From an uncultured Blautia sp. (GTDB lineage Bacteria > Bacillota > Clostridia > Lachnospirales > Lachnospiraceae): a stretch of 32,068 bases of DNA. The notes below the pieces were generated by a model. It worked only from the letters and a program-made list of their open reading frames with translations, did not search any database and had not been told where the DNA came from. The DNA lies in NCBI GenBank assembly GCA_934394595.1, contig CAKRRX010000018.1:1-32068 (forward strand), written 5' to 3'. This document shows, one piece after another, positions 14,966 through 22,459 of the stretch. How positions within the stretch are numbered: the stretch's first letter is position 1; each line of letters opens with the position of its first letter. The position numbers and the translations under genes were made by a program.

Positions 14966-15975
14966 AAAAGAATATTTTTGCAGTTTGCGATCTGGAAGTG
15001 GATTATGCGTTGAATTTTATGGGATATCTGAATCATAAGAAAAACCTTCCTTTTGAGATTCAGGCATTTACCACAGTGGAAAGCCTGATTGCTTATGGAA
15101 AAAAGGTTCATATTGAGTTGCTGCTGATTTCCGGAAAAGCAATGTGCCGGCAGGTACAGGAACTGGATATTGGTAAAATTGTTATACTTTCGGAGGGAGT
15201 GCATCCTCCGGAACTTGACCGGTATCCAAGTGTGTATAAATATCAGGCATCCTCAGATGTAGTGAGGGAGGTAATGGCATATTATGGGGCTGAAAAAGCA
15301 GTTGCACCTGTGGCATTTCCGATTCTTAAGAAAAATACGGAGATCCTGGGAGTGTATTCTCCTTTGGGAAGATGTCTGAAGACTTCCTTTGCCCTGACAC
15401 TGGGGCAGATCCTGGCAAAAGACAGAGCTGTTCTGTACCTGAATCTGGAGGAATATTCAGGATTTGAAGAAATGATGGGAAAAGGCTTTGATCAGAATCT
15501 CAGTGATCTTCTTTATTATGTACGGCAGGAAAACAAGAATCTTACATATAAAATGAACGAGATGATCCAGACCATAAATAATCTGGATTTTATTCCACCA
15601 GTGAGGACTCCGGCAGATATTCGCAGTACTCCATGGGAGGATTGGGAAAAGCTTCTTCAGGAGATTGTCATGCACAGTAACTATGAAATTCTGATCCTGG
15701 ATATGGGTGGTGCGATTGATGAGACTTTTCAGATGCTGGATCGGTGCAGCAGGATTTACATGCCGGTTTTGTCGGATCAGATATCGGTGTCAAAGATTGC
15801 ACAATTTGAAAATCTGTTAAGAATCTGGGATTATCCACAGGTACTTACCAAAACAGTAAAAATACGGGCACCCTTCCATGGGGGAAATACAGCACCTGAG
15901 AATTATATTGAAGGTCTGGTGTGGAGTGAACTGGGAGACTATGTCAGGGAAATACTCAGAAAGGAAAGAGAATGA
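14962..15975 (+). CDS. tadZ: TadZ/CpaE-like atypical MinD-family ATPase
   Basis: 337 residues; TTG start 14962 behind GGAGG at 14951-14955, overlapping the previous stop. The first 110 residues are receiver-like (FAVCDLEVDYALNFM, ELLLISGKA, KIVILSEG). The second part is a MinD/ParA-like fold. Its P-loop is degenerate, GVYSPLGRCLKTSFAL at about 130-145, where the canonical KGG is missing but K-T remains. A strand YEILILDMGGAIDE follows at about 232-245. Family knowledge: TadZ marks the pole and recruits the Tad machine; the Eubacterium rectale homologue has this atypical two-domain form. It overlaps tadA by ATGA. Confidence 0.82.
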   Translation: MKKNIFAVCDLEVDYALNFMGYLNHKKNLPFEIQAFTTVESLIAYGKKVHIELLLISGKAMCRQVQELDIGKIVILSEGVHPPELDRYPSVYKYQASSDVVREVMAYYGAEKAVAPVAFPILKKNTEILGVYSPLGRCLKTSFALTLGQILAKDRAVLYLNLEEYSGFEEMMGKGFDQNLSDLLYYVRQENKNLTYKMNEMIQTINNLDFIPPVRTPADIRSTPWEDWEKLLQEIVMHSNYEILILDMGGAIDETFQMLDRCSRIYMPVLSDQISVSKIAQFENLLRIWDYPQVLTKTVKIRAPFHGGNTAPENYIEGLVWSELGDYVREILRKERE

Positions 15976-17162
15976 GTCAGGAAATATTTCGCACACTCCG
16001 ACAGATGCTTATGGAAAAACTGGATGTTTACCGGGATCTGTCAGATGAGGAAATTTTGGAAAATATAGATGAACTGATCATAAATAATCTGCGGGATCAG
16101 GGAATCAGTCTAAAAGAAAAAGTACAGCTTCGACAGGAACTTTTTTATTCTGTCAGAAAGCTGGATGTGCTTCAGGAACTGATCGAAGATGAAACAGTAA
16201 CAGAAATAATGGTAAATGGACCGGATTCCATTTTCATAGAACGGGGAGGAAAGCTGACGAAATGGCATAAAAGATTCACGGACAGACAGAAGCTTGAGGA
16301 TGTAATTCAGCAGATTGTTGGAAAATGCAATCGTGTTGTAAATGAGTCCAGTCCGATAGTAGATGCCAGACTTCAAAACGGTGCCAGGGTAAATGCAGTC
16401 ATTTATCCTGTGGCATTGGATGGCCCCATTCTTACCATACGTCGTTTCCCGGATAAACCTATTACTATGGAGAAGCTCATTGAACTGGGAAGCATTACAT
16501 CAGAATGCGCAGAGTTTTTGAGAAAACTGGTAGAAGCAAGATACTCTATTGTGATCGGTGGAGGGACAGGAAGTGGAAAAACCACATTTCTGGGGGCTTT
16601 GTCTGAGTATATTCCAAAAGATGAACGAATCATCACCATAGAGGATAATGCGGAATTGAAGCTTCAGGGAATTTCAAATCTGGTGAGGCTGGAAGCAAAG
16701 GCATCTAATGGAAATGGAGGCTCAGCGATCAGCATTCGGGACCTGATAAAATCTGCGCTTCGAATGAGACCGGACAGAATTGTGGTAGGAGAGGTGCGAG
16801 GAGAGGAAGCTGTTGATATGATCCAGGCATTAAATACCGGACACGATGGCTCTTTATCCACCGGCCATGCAAACAGCAGCAGGGATATGCTCTCCAGACT
16901 GGAAACTATGGTACTGATGGGAATCGATCTTCCCCTTGAGGCAGTGCGAAGGCAGATTGCATCTGGAGTGGATATTCTGATCCATCTGGGAAGAATGCGG
17001 GACAAGTCCAGAAAGGTCTTGGAGATCACAGAGGTATGCGGTTATGAAAAAGGAGATATCCGAATACAGCCGCTGTATCAATGGCAGGAGGAAAGGGGAC
17101 TTGTACAGGTGTCAGAACTTCAACATAATGAAAAACTGAAACGTGCGGGGGGAAAACAATGA
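15972..17162 (+). CDS. tadA: TadA/CpaF secretion ATPase
   Basis: 396 residues, typical CpaF length. Residues 1-80 are a helical N-terminal domain. The VTEIMVNGPDSIFIERGGK signature follows at about 75-95. The Walker A loop is GGGTGSGKTT with K203, and the Walker B/Asp-box region is RIVVGEVRGEEAVDMIQALNTGHDG at about 268-292, followed by STGHANS. Role: cytosolic hexameric motor driving Flp pilus assembly. Both neighbours are joined by ATGA overlaps. All ATPase motifs are intact. Confidence 0.95.
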   Translation: MSQEIFRTLRQMLMEKLDVYRDLSDEEILENIDELIINNLRDQGISLKEKVQLRQELFYSVRKLDVLQELIEDETVTEIMVNGPDSIFIERGGKLTKWHKRFTDRQKLEDVIQQIVGKCNRVVNESSPIVDARLQNGARVNAVIYPVALDGPILTIRRFPDKPITMEKLIELGSITSECAEFLRKLVEARYSIVIGGGTGSGKTTFLGALSEYIPKDERIITIEDNAELKLQGISNLVRLEAKASNGNGGSAISIRDLIKSALRMRPDRIVVGEVRGEEAVDMIQALNTGHDGSLSTGHANSSRDMLSRLETMVLMGIDLPLEAVRRQIASGVDILIHLGRMRDKSRKVLEITEVCGYEKGDIRIQPLYQWQEERGLVQVSELQHNEKLKRAGGKQ

Positions 17163-17908
17163 AAAGGAATCAGGATTACGATAAGTATTCATATTCAGCA
17201 AGGGAAATTCTGAAATACGGTGTCCAGGGTGTCTTGTTTTGTATTGCAGTTGATTATCTGTTTTACAAAAGTTTCTGGGCATTACTGCCGATGCTTCCAT
17301 TTCCGGTCCTTTTTCTCAAATGGAAAAAGAAGCAGCTGATTCAGAAAAGAAAGAGAAAACTGGATTATCAGTTTAAAGATGCGCTGAATTCTATGAATGT
17401 GGCTGTGCAGGCAGGTTATTCAGTGGAAAATGCGGTTACGGTCTGCGTTCATGATCTGGAGCAGCTGTATGAGAAAGAAGATGATATCCTGGCAGAATTT
17501 CGCTATATAGAAGCGCAGCAGCATGTGAGTGTACCGGTAGAAGAACTTTTTCTGGATTTGGCAAATCGGTGTAAAGTGGAAGATATTGAAAATTTTGCAT
17601 CTGTATTTTACATAGCCAAGAGGAGCGGAGGAGATATGGGAAATGTAATTCTCAAGGTCTCCAGGATGCTCGGCGATAAAATTGATGTAAAAAAAGAGAT
17701 AGAAGCCACTTTATCTGCAAAAAAATCAGAGCAAATGATCATGAGTCTGATGCCGGCGGGGATTATTTTGTACCTGGAACTGGCTTCCCCTGGATTTTTG
17801 AATGTTCTTTATGGAAATCCCTTTGGAATCTGTGCAATGACGGTATGTTTAGCTGTTTATGCCGCGGCTTACTGGCTGGGAAAAAGGATCGTAGATATCG
17901 AGGTGTGA
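17159..17908 (+). CDS. tadB: TadB platform protein (type II secretion F domain)
   Basis: 249 residues; ATG overlaps the tadA stop by ATGA. N-terminal membrane pair at about 20-55. The cytosolic F domain runs from about 65 to 190 (DALNSMNVAVQAGYSVENAV, VEDIENFASVFYIAKRSGGDMGNVI), then two C-terminal membrane segments (MPAGIILYLELASPGFL and the last 25 residues). Role: inner-membrane platform that couples the TadA motor to pilin polymerisation, paired with TadC. It is separated from tadC by only 4 bp. Confidence 0.9.
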   Translation: MKRNQDYDKYSYSAREILKYGVQGVLFCIAVDYLFYKSFWALLPMLPFPVLFLKWKKKQLIQKRKRKLDYQFKDALNSMNVAVQAGYSVENAVTVCVHDLEQLYEKEDDILAEFRYIEAQQHVSVPVEELFLDLANRCKVEDIENFASVFYIAKRSGGDMGNVILKVSRMLGDKIDVKKEIEATLSAKKSEQMIMSLMPAGIILYLELASPGFLNVLYGNPFGICAMTVCLAVYAAAYWLGKRIVDIEV

Positions 17909-17912
17909 AAAT

Positions 17913-18929
17913 ATGTGGCTGCATATAGGCGTTTTTATAATTGTGGCTGTTTTGGCAGTCGGGGTAAAGGTTGGATGGGTACCTGCAGAAAATGCAGGAA
18001 CTAAAAAAGGAAGAAGGTTGTTTCTGGCAGTGGCGCTTTTGGGAAATCTGGCCGGGATGCTTCTTACTGTTTTACATGGTGGAGGGCAGGTTTGTTCAGA
18101 AGATTACAGACTGGAAAAGGAGGAAAATTCTTATGAGGAGAAATTCATGGTATCCCTGGATGGAGAAGAAGCAGGCAGTCTCTACGTACAAATTCCGGAA
18201 AAGGAAGTGGAATCAGAAGAAGAACAGCAACCGAAGGAGCTGACTGAAGAGGAAATGCAAAAGCAGGAAATGCAGGAACTGGTGGAAAAATATAATCTGG
18301 AAAAAGAGGATCCGGATTACTACTATCTGCCAGGCAGCTGGAACGGGCAGAATCTGACCTGGACAACTCCAAAGGACAATACCGGTAACATGATGGCTGC
18401 TTTAGCGTTGCTCGCTGCGTTTTCCATGATTGTTTTTACAGCAAGGGAAGAACAGAAAATAAGGCAGAAGCGTTATGAAGCACTTATGATGGAATATCCG
18501 GGAATGGTTATGAAATTTACGCTGCTGGTACAGGCTGGAATGACAGTACGTAATGCATTTGTGAAGATGGCAGCAGATTATAAGAAGAAAAAAGACAAGA
18601 AACTGGCATATGAAGAGATTGTGACAGCATGCTGCGAAATAGAAAGCGGAGTTTCAGAAGCAGAGGTTTACCGAAGATTTGGAGAGCGTTGCGGTCATGT
18701 GAAATATAAGACTTTTGCCACTCTTCTGGTACAGAACCTGCAGAAGGGAAGCCGACATATGGGAGAAATGCTGGAAAAAGAATCTGTGGAAGCCTGGGAT
18801 GACAGGAAAAGAAAGGCAAGAGTGCTGGGGGAGGCTGCTACTACCAAGCTGCTTTTTCCTATGGTACTGATGCTGATGGTGGTAATGGCAATCGTCATGC
18901 TGCCGGCCTGGCTGTCCTTTTACGGATAA
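17913..18929 (+). CDS. tadC: TadC platform protein with acidic outside insert
   Basis: 338 residues. Membrane segments at about 5-22 and 36-54, then about 100 residues (59-159) before the third segment (162-177). That insert is highly acidic and predicted outside the membrane. It contains a beta-like start (KFMVSLDGEEAGSLYVQIP), an E-rich helix (SEEEQQPKELTEEEMQKQEMQELVEKYNLE) and a YYYLPGSW end. The F domain follows (MMEYPGMVMKFTLLVQAGMTVRNAF) and ends in a strongly hydrophobic segment (LLFPMVLMLMVVMAIVMLPAW). Role: second platform component of the Tad machine. Proteobacterial TadC lacks such an insert. My recollection is that related clostridial proteins carry an insert of this kind. Confidence 0.87.
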   Translation: MWLHIGVFIIVAVLAVGVKVGWVPAENAGTKKGRRLFLAVALLGNLAGMLLTVLHGGGQVCSEDYRLEKEENSYEEKFMVSLDGEEAGSLYVQIPEKEVESEEEQQPKELTEEEMQKQEMQELVEKYNLEKEDPDYYYLPGSWNGQNLTWTTPKDNTGNMMAALALLAAFSMIVFTAREEQKIRQKRYEALMMEYPGMVMKFTLLVQAGMTVRNAFVKMAADYKKKKDKKLAYEEIVTACCEIESGVSEAEVYRRFGERCGHVKYKTFATLLVQNLQKGSRHMGEMLEKESVEAWDDRKRKARVLGEAATTKLLFPMVLMLMVVMAIVMLPAWLSFYG

Positions 18930-18938
18930 AACATCCAT

Positions 18939-18989
18939 CTGTGTTTTAAGAAAATGAACTTATCACTTAAGATGTTTCTTATCACACAG
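18939..18989 (+). other. inverted repeat between tadC and the pilin gene
   Basis: CTGTGTTTTAAGAAA (18939-18953) pairs with TTTCTTATCACACAG (18975-18989), 13 of 15 positions, loop 21 nt. It has no T-run directly behind it. The position between platform and pilin genes suggests an RNA-processing or stability hairpin that would let the pilin be made in excess. Inference. Confidence 0.5.
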
Positions 18990-19020
18990 AAATACATCAG
19001 GCCCGGGGAGGTGAAAAAAG

Positions 19021-19200
19021 ATGAAGAACTTATGCGTGTTTACAAAAGAGTTTTTGCAGGAAGAGGATGCCGTAGGTGTTGTGGAGATCATTCTGATTCT
19101 GGTAGTTCTGATTGGGCTGGTCATGATCTTTAAAGATCAGCTTACTGCTCTTGTAAAATCAATTCTGGGAAAAATCGCAAAACAAAGTAATTCCATTTAG
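19021..19200 (+). CDS. Flp-type major pilin (Flp1-like)
   Basis: 59 residues, too short for common length cut-offs. ATG sits 7 bp behind GGAGGTG (19007-19013). A charged leader (MKNLCVFTKEFLQEEDA, residues 1-17) is followed by VGVVEIILILVVLIGLVMIF, the single hydrophobic pilin helix, and a short basic tail (KSILGKIAKQSNSI). E22 would be the conserved Glu5 of the mature pilin if A24-type peptidase cuts after A17. This matches the Flp1-like family of Firmicute Tad loci. Role: structural subunit of the pilus. It sits exactly where a pilin is expected, after tadC and ahead of the DUF5702 gene, with its own strong ribosome site. Confidence 0.85.
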   Translation: MKNLCVFTKEFLQEEDAVGVVEIILILVVLIGLVMIFKDQLTALVKSILGKIAKQSNSI

Positions 19201-19243
19201 CAAAAAAGAAACATGCAGTAAATGAAAAAAGGAGAGGTGCTTC

Positions 19244-20749
19244 ATGGCAAGAAAGGGAAGTATTACGGTTTTTCTGGCGCTGATGCTGGGACTCATTTTG
19301 TCATTGCTGAGTTCGGGAATTGAATCAGCAAGAATGGCAGCTGCCAGAACACAAATCTTAAATGGCCTGGATATCGGACTTTATTCTCTGTTTGGACAAT
19401 ATAATAAGTCTCTTTTAAAGGACTTTGATATATTCGCATTTGATGGATCGTCAGGGGGAAAGGAATTAGATCTGGCCTCAGTGTATGATGAAGTAGAATC
19501 ATACATGAAACCTGTATTAGGACAAAACAGCCAGGAACTGTCTCTGGAACAGGGGGGAGTTACCGGATATCAGCTGCTGACAGATGAGAGCGGTGAGGTG
19601 TTTTACCAGCAGGTTGTCAGCTACATGAGAGAAACTCTTGGAAGCCAGGGAGTACAGCTCCTTTTAAAGAAAATGAGAAATCAGCAGGAAGAAATTGCAG
19701 AAGCAGAAGAAAAAGGAGAAGCGCTGGAAAACGGAAAGGCCATTGAAGGGTATGATGCTGAAATGGGACAGGCATCCCAGAAAAGTCAGGCTTTGCTGGA
19801 AGAAAAGAAAAAGCAGGAGCAGCAAAATCAGGGACAAAATGGTTTCACTGATGGCTCCGCGGGATCTCTGGTCCCTGTACAGCCACAGCCACCGGCAAAG
19901 GTGGATAATCCCATTCCTGTAATACGAAGGATGCGAAAAATTGGTCTTCTGAGTCTGGTGGTACCACTGGATCGTGAGGTTTCCGAGAAGGAGATAGATC
20001 GAAGTACATTGGTTTCCAGGCGGGACCTGGAGCAGGGAATGGCGATGGAAGGAAAGCTGAAAAAAGAAAACTCCGTGACTTCACAGGCACTTTATCAGGC
20101 GTATCTTATGGATAAAATGGGAAATTATATGAACCCGGCAAAGGAAGCACTTAGCTATCAGATTGAATATATTGTGGCTGGAAAAAGCTCTGATGAAGCA
20201 AATCTGAAGGCAATAGCTACAAAATTGCTTTTTACAAGGGAAGGTGCCAATGCTGCAAGTTTGTATGGGGATACTTTTAAAATGGCACAGATAGATGCTC
20301 TGGCAACAGGGATTGCATCCGGCTTTCTGGTACCGCCTGCCGCTGCCGCAATCAGAGCAGCACTGGTTTTTTGCTGGGCTTTTGCAGAAAGTGTTCTGGA
20401 TGTAAAAGAATTAATGTCAGGTGGAAAAGTGCCTTTGATAAAAAGTCCCTCTGACTGGAAGCTTTCGCTGGAAGGACTTTCGGGTGTTTTTGGCCAGCTG
20501 GATTCTTCAGAGAAAAGTGGCGCGTCCGGAATGTCCTATGAAGATTATCTGCAGGTATTCCTGCTTGCACAGTCAAAAAGGGTAAAAATCATGAGAGGGA
20601 TGGACCTGGTAGAAATGAAAATGCATGCAAAAGAAGGATGGGAGAATTTTAGACTGGATCTATGCCTGACTGCGCTGGAAGCATCTGTTGATGTGAAAGC
20701 AAATGAGAAAAAAACGTTTACGGTTACAAGAGCCTATCATTATATCTGA
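19244..20749 (+). CDS. DUF5702-type Tad-associated exported protein
   Basis: 501 residues; ATG behind AAAGGAGAGGTG. The N-terminus is pseudopilin/TadG-like: ARKGSITVFLALMLGLILSLLSSGIESARMAAAR, one membrane helix at about 7-27 with the rest outside. The outside part starts with IGLYSLFGQYNKSLLKDFDIFAFDG, a segment I associate with DUF5702. A charged, Glu/Gln/Lys-rich coil follows (about 145-205), then a proline-rich bit (VPVQPQPPAKVDNP), then a mostly helical domain with AATKLL-type alanine-rich segments to the end. Role: probably a minor pilus or assembly component outside the membrane. It lies in the middle of the Tad operon. Confidence 0.8.
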   Translation: MARKGSITVFLALMLGLILSLLSSGIESARMAAARTQILNGLDIGLYSLFGQYNKSLLKDFDIFAFDGSSGGKELDLASVYDEVESYMKPVLGQNSQELSLEQGGVTGYQLLTDESGEVFYQQVVSYMRETLGSQGVQLLLKKMRNQQEEIAEAEEKGEALENGKAIEGYDAEMGQASQKSQALLEEKKKQEQQNQGQNGFTDGSAGSLVPVQPQPPAKVDNPIPVIRRMRKIGLLSLVVPLDREVSEKEIDRSTLVSRRDLEQGMAMEGKLKKENSVTSQALYQAYLMDKMGNYMNPAKEALSYQIEYIVAGKSSDEANLKAIATKLLFTREGANAASLYGDTFKMAQIDALATGIASGFLVPPAAAAIRAALVFCWAFAESVLDVKELMSGGKVPLIKSPSDWKLSLEGLSGVFGQLDSSEKSGASGMSYEDYLQVFLLAQSKRVKIMRGMDLVEMKMHAKEGWENFRLDLCLTALEASVDVKANEKKTFTVTRAYHYI

Positions 20750-20796
20750 AGAAGGTATACACAGATGTTTTTCCGGAAAGTGAGGCGAGGAAAAAG

Positions 20797-21603
20797 ATGT
20801 ATGATAAAAAAGGAAAAAATGATATACGGAAATCCCCATGGATTTACAGGAAACAAAAAAGGAAAAGTTCTCTGAATGGTCAGCATATTGGAAAAACCCC
20901 GTTTTTCAATGTGCAGCTTTTCGGAAATACATCTTTGTATATCTTGTGGAATTGTATTGTGAAACGTGCGAAAAGAGCCAGCATGACTATTGAAGCAGCA
21001 CTGGTGCTTCCGTTGTTTTTCTTTGGGATGATTACTATGATCTCATTTATGGACGTTTATAAAGTACAGACAGAGCATCTGAGTCAGCTGTGTCAGAGAG
21101 CCAAGGAAGCTGGAATGTATGCGTACAGAACCGGTGGTGGGGAAACTGCGGAAATTACACTTCCAGATATTTACAGATATAAGCCTGTCAGTCCGGCATT
21201 TCCATTACCGGCTATATGGATGCATAACACAGTTAAGGTACATGCCTGGACAGGGGCAGACCGTAATCTGTCCGGATTTTCCGATTCGGAGACTGTGGAA
21301 GCTATGGTATATGTCACCCAGGCAGGTTCTGTGTATCACAAAAGTCCGGACTGCCGTTATCTGAATGTATCAGCAGTAGGCGTTGCAGGAAGCAGTGTTT
21401 CTCTGAAAAGAAATGAATATGGCGAGAAATACCATGCCTGTGAAAGATGCAGCTGGAATCAAGAACCAGGCAGTACCGTTTACATAACCAATACTGGAAA
21501 CCGGTATCACAACAGTAAAAACTGCAGCGGGTTGAAAAGAACGGTAAGACTGATCAAAGAATCAGAGGCAGAAAACCTGCGTCCCTGCAGCAGATGTGGA
21601 TAA
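20797..21603 (+). CDS. TadE-like pseudopilin with two tandem zinc-type repeats
   Basis: 268 residues. The TadE signature RASMTIEAALVLPLFFFGMITMISF begins only at residue 60. The 59 residues before it are basic and of unclear role, so a GTG at 20959 is an alternative start; I prefer ATG 20797 because GCGAGGAAAAAG precedes it. The C-terminal 100 residues hold two copies of a module of the form VYxTxxGxxYHxxxxC...CxxC: H181, C186, C215, C218 and H238, C243, C264, C267. Such H/C sets occur at the ends of some extracellular nucleases and competence proteins and probably bind zinc. Role: membrane-anchored minor pilin, possibly with a metal-stabilised tip domain. Confidence 0.82.
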   Translation: MYDKKGKNDIRKSPWIYRKQKRKSSLNGQHIGKTPFFNVQLFGNTSLYILWNCIVKRAKRASMTIEAALVLPLFFFGMITMISFMDVYKVQTEHLSQLCQRAKEAGMYAYRTGGGETAEITLPDIYRYKPVSPAFPLPAIWMHNTVKVHAWTGADRNLSGFSDSETVEAMVYVTQAGSVYHKSPDCRYLNVSAVGVAGSSVSLKRNEYGEKYHACERCSWNQEPGSTVYITNTGNRYHNSKNCSGLKRTVRLIKESEAENLRPCSRCG

Positions 21604-21614
21604 AGGAGCAAGAA

Positions 21615-22025
21615 ATGGAAAAAATCTGTATCATCATTTTTCTACTACTTAACAGTTGGACAGATATAAGAAAGAAAGAGATTTCGCTGGCTTCAGTTGT
21701 GATCTGCATAGGCTGTGGGATTACAACAGCTGTTTTTCATGGAGATCTTTCATTAGGATATTTTGCTGCTGCAGCGCCAGGATGTTGTTTGATAGCATTG
21801 AGCCTTTTAACTGCCGGAGCAGTTGGACTTGGGGATGGACTGATACTTCTTTCGCTGGGAACAATGCTTTCCTGGGAGAAAGTTATGGGAATCCTATTGG
21901 CGGGAAGTCTGTACAGCTGTGTGTATGGAGCAATATTGTTATTGCTTCAAAAAGGTGTGAGAAAGAAACAGATCCCTTTTGTGCCATTCCTGTTTGCTGG
22001 ATATATCGGAGGGTTGATACTATGA
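21615..22025 (+). CDS. second A24-type prepilin peptidase-like protein
   Basis: 136 residues. ATG 21615 is chosen because AAGGAG (21603-21608) precedes it; the frame opens further upstream at 21594 without a ribosome site. Four or five membrane segments. The first aspartate is in NSWTDIRKKEIS, at about residue 17. The second lies in GAVGLGDGLILLSLG near residue 74, where the Lys of the GxGDxK motif is replaced by Leu. Both catalytic aspartates are kept, so it could be active. Role: processing of pilin or pseudopilins, perhaps with a different client from the first copy. It overlaps the next gene by ATGA. Confidence 0.78.
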   Translation: MEKICIIIFLLLNSWTDIRKKEISLASVVICIGCGITTAVFHGDLSLGYFAAAAPGCCLIALSLLTAGAVGLGDGLILLSLGTMLSWEKVMGILLAGSLYSCVYGAILLLLQKGVRKKQIPFVPFLFAGYIGGLIL

Positions 22026-22459
22026 AAAAAAGATTGAAAAAGGGAAGCTTGACTATTGAAACAGCACTTATAATGTCATTATTGTTATTAATTGTGATGT
22101 CTGTCATCTACCTGTTCTTTTGGGTACACAACCGTGCCTGGTTAACTGCAGCTGCATATGAGGCTGCCCTGGATGGAAGCATGGCAATGATGACGCCAGA
22201 TGGAAAGTCTTATCAGACTGCTCTGGGAAAAGGAAAAGAATTAGGAAATATGGGCTTCTTCGGTGGAGATAATCTTGAAATACAGGCAAAAAGCGGAAGA
22301 AAAGTTCAGATTCAGTATGATATGGATACAATTTCTTCTTTTGGAGGTTTTTCCTGGCATATGCAGGCAAAAGGAAGCGCAAAGGTTATTCGTCCGGTGT
22401 CCTGGATCCGAAAAATAAAAAGTGCTGCAGAAACCGTAAAACAGCTGGAGGGCGCATGA
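22022..22459 (+). CDS. second TadE/TadG-like pseudopilin
   Basis: 145 residues; ATG 22022 overlaps the peptidase stop (ATGA). The open frame runs much further upstream in the shadow of the previous gene, but this is the only sensible start. The N-terminus is KKRLKKGSLTIETALIMSLLLLIVMSVIYLFFWV, the class signature with Glu in the TIE(T/A)A position and one membrane helix. The outside part is short, with AAAYEAALDGSMAM and a beta-like KVQIQYDMDTISSFGGF. No cysteine motif is present, unlike the TadE-like protein at 20797. Role: minor pilin or assembly factor. The stop overlaps the FHA gene. Confidence 0.82.
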   Translation: MKKRLKKGSLTIETALIMSLLLLIVMSVIYLFFWVHNRAWLTAAAYEAALDGSMAMMTPDGKSYQTALGKGKELGNMGFFGGDNLEIQAKSGRKVQIQYDMDTISSFGGFSWHMQAKGSAKVIRPVSWIRKIKSAAETVKQLEGA

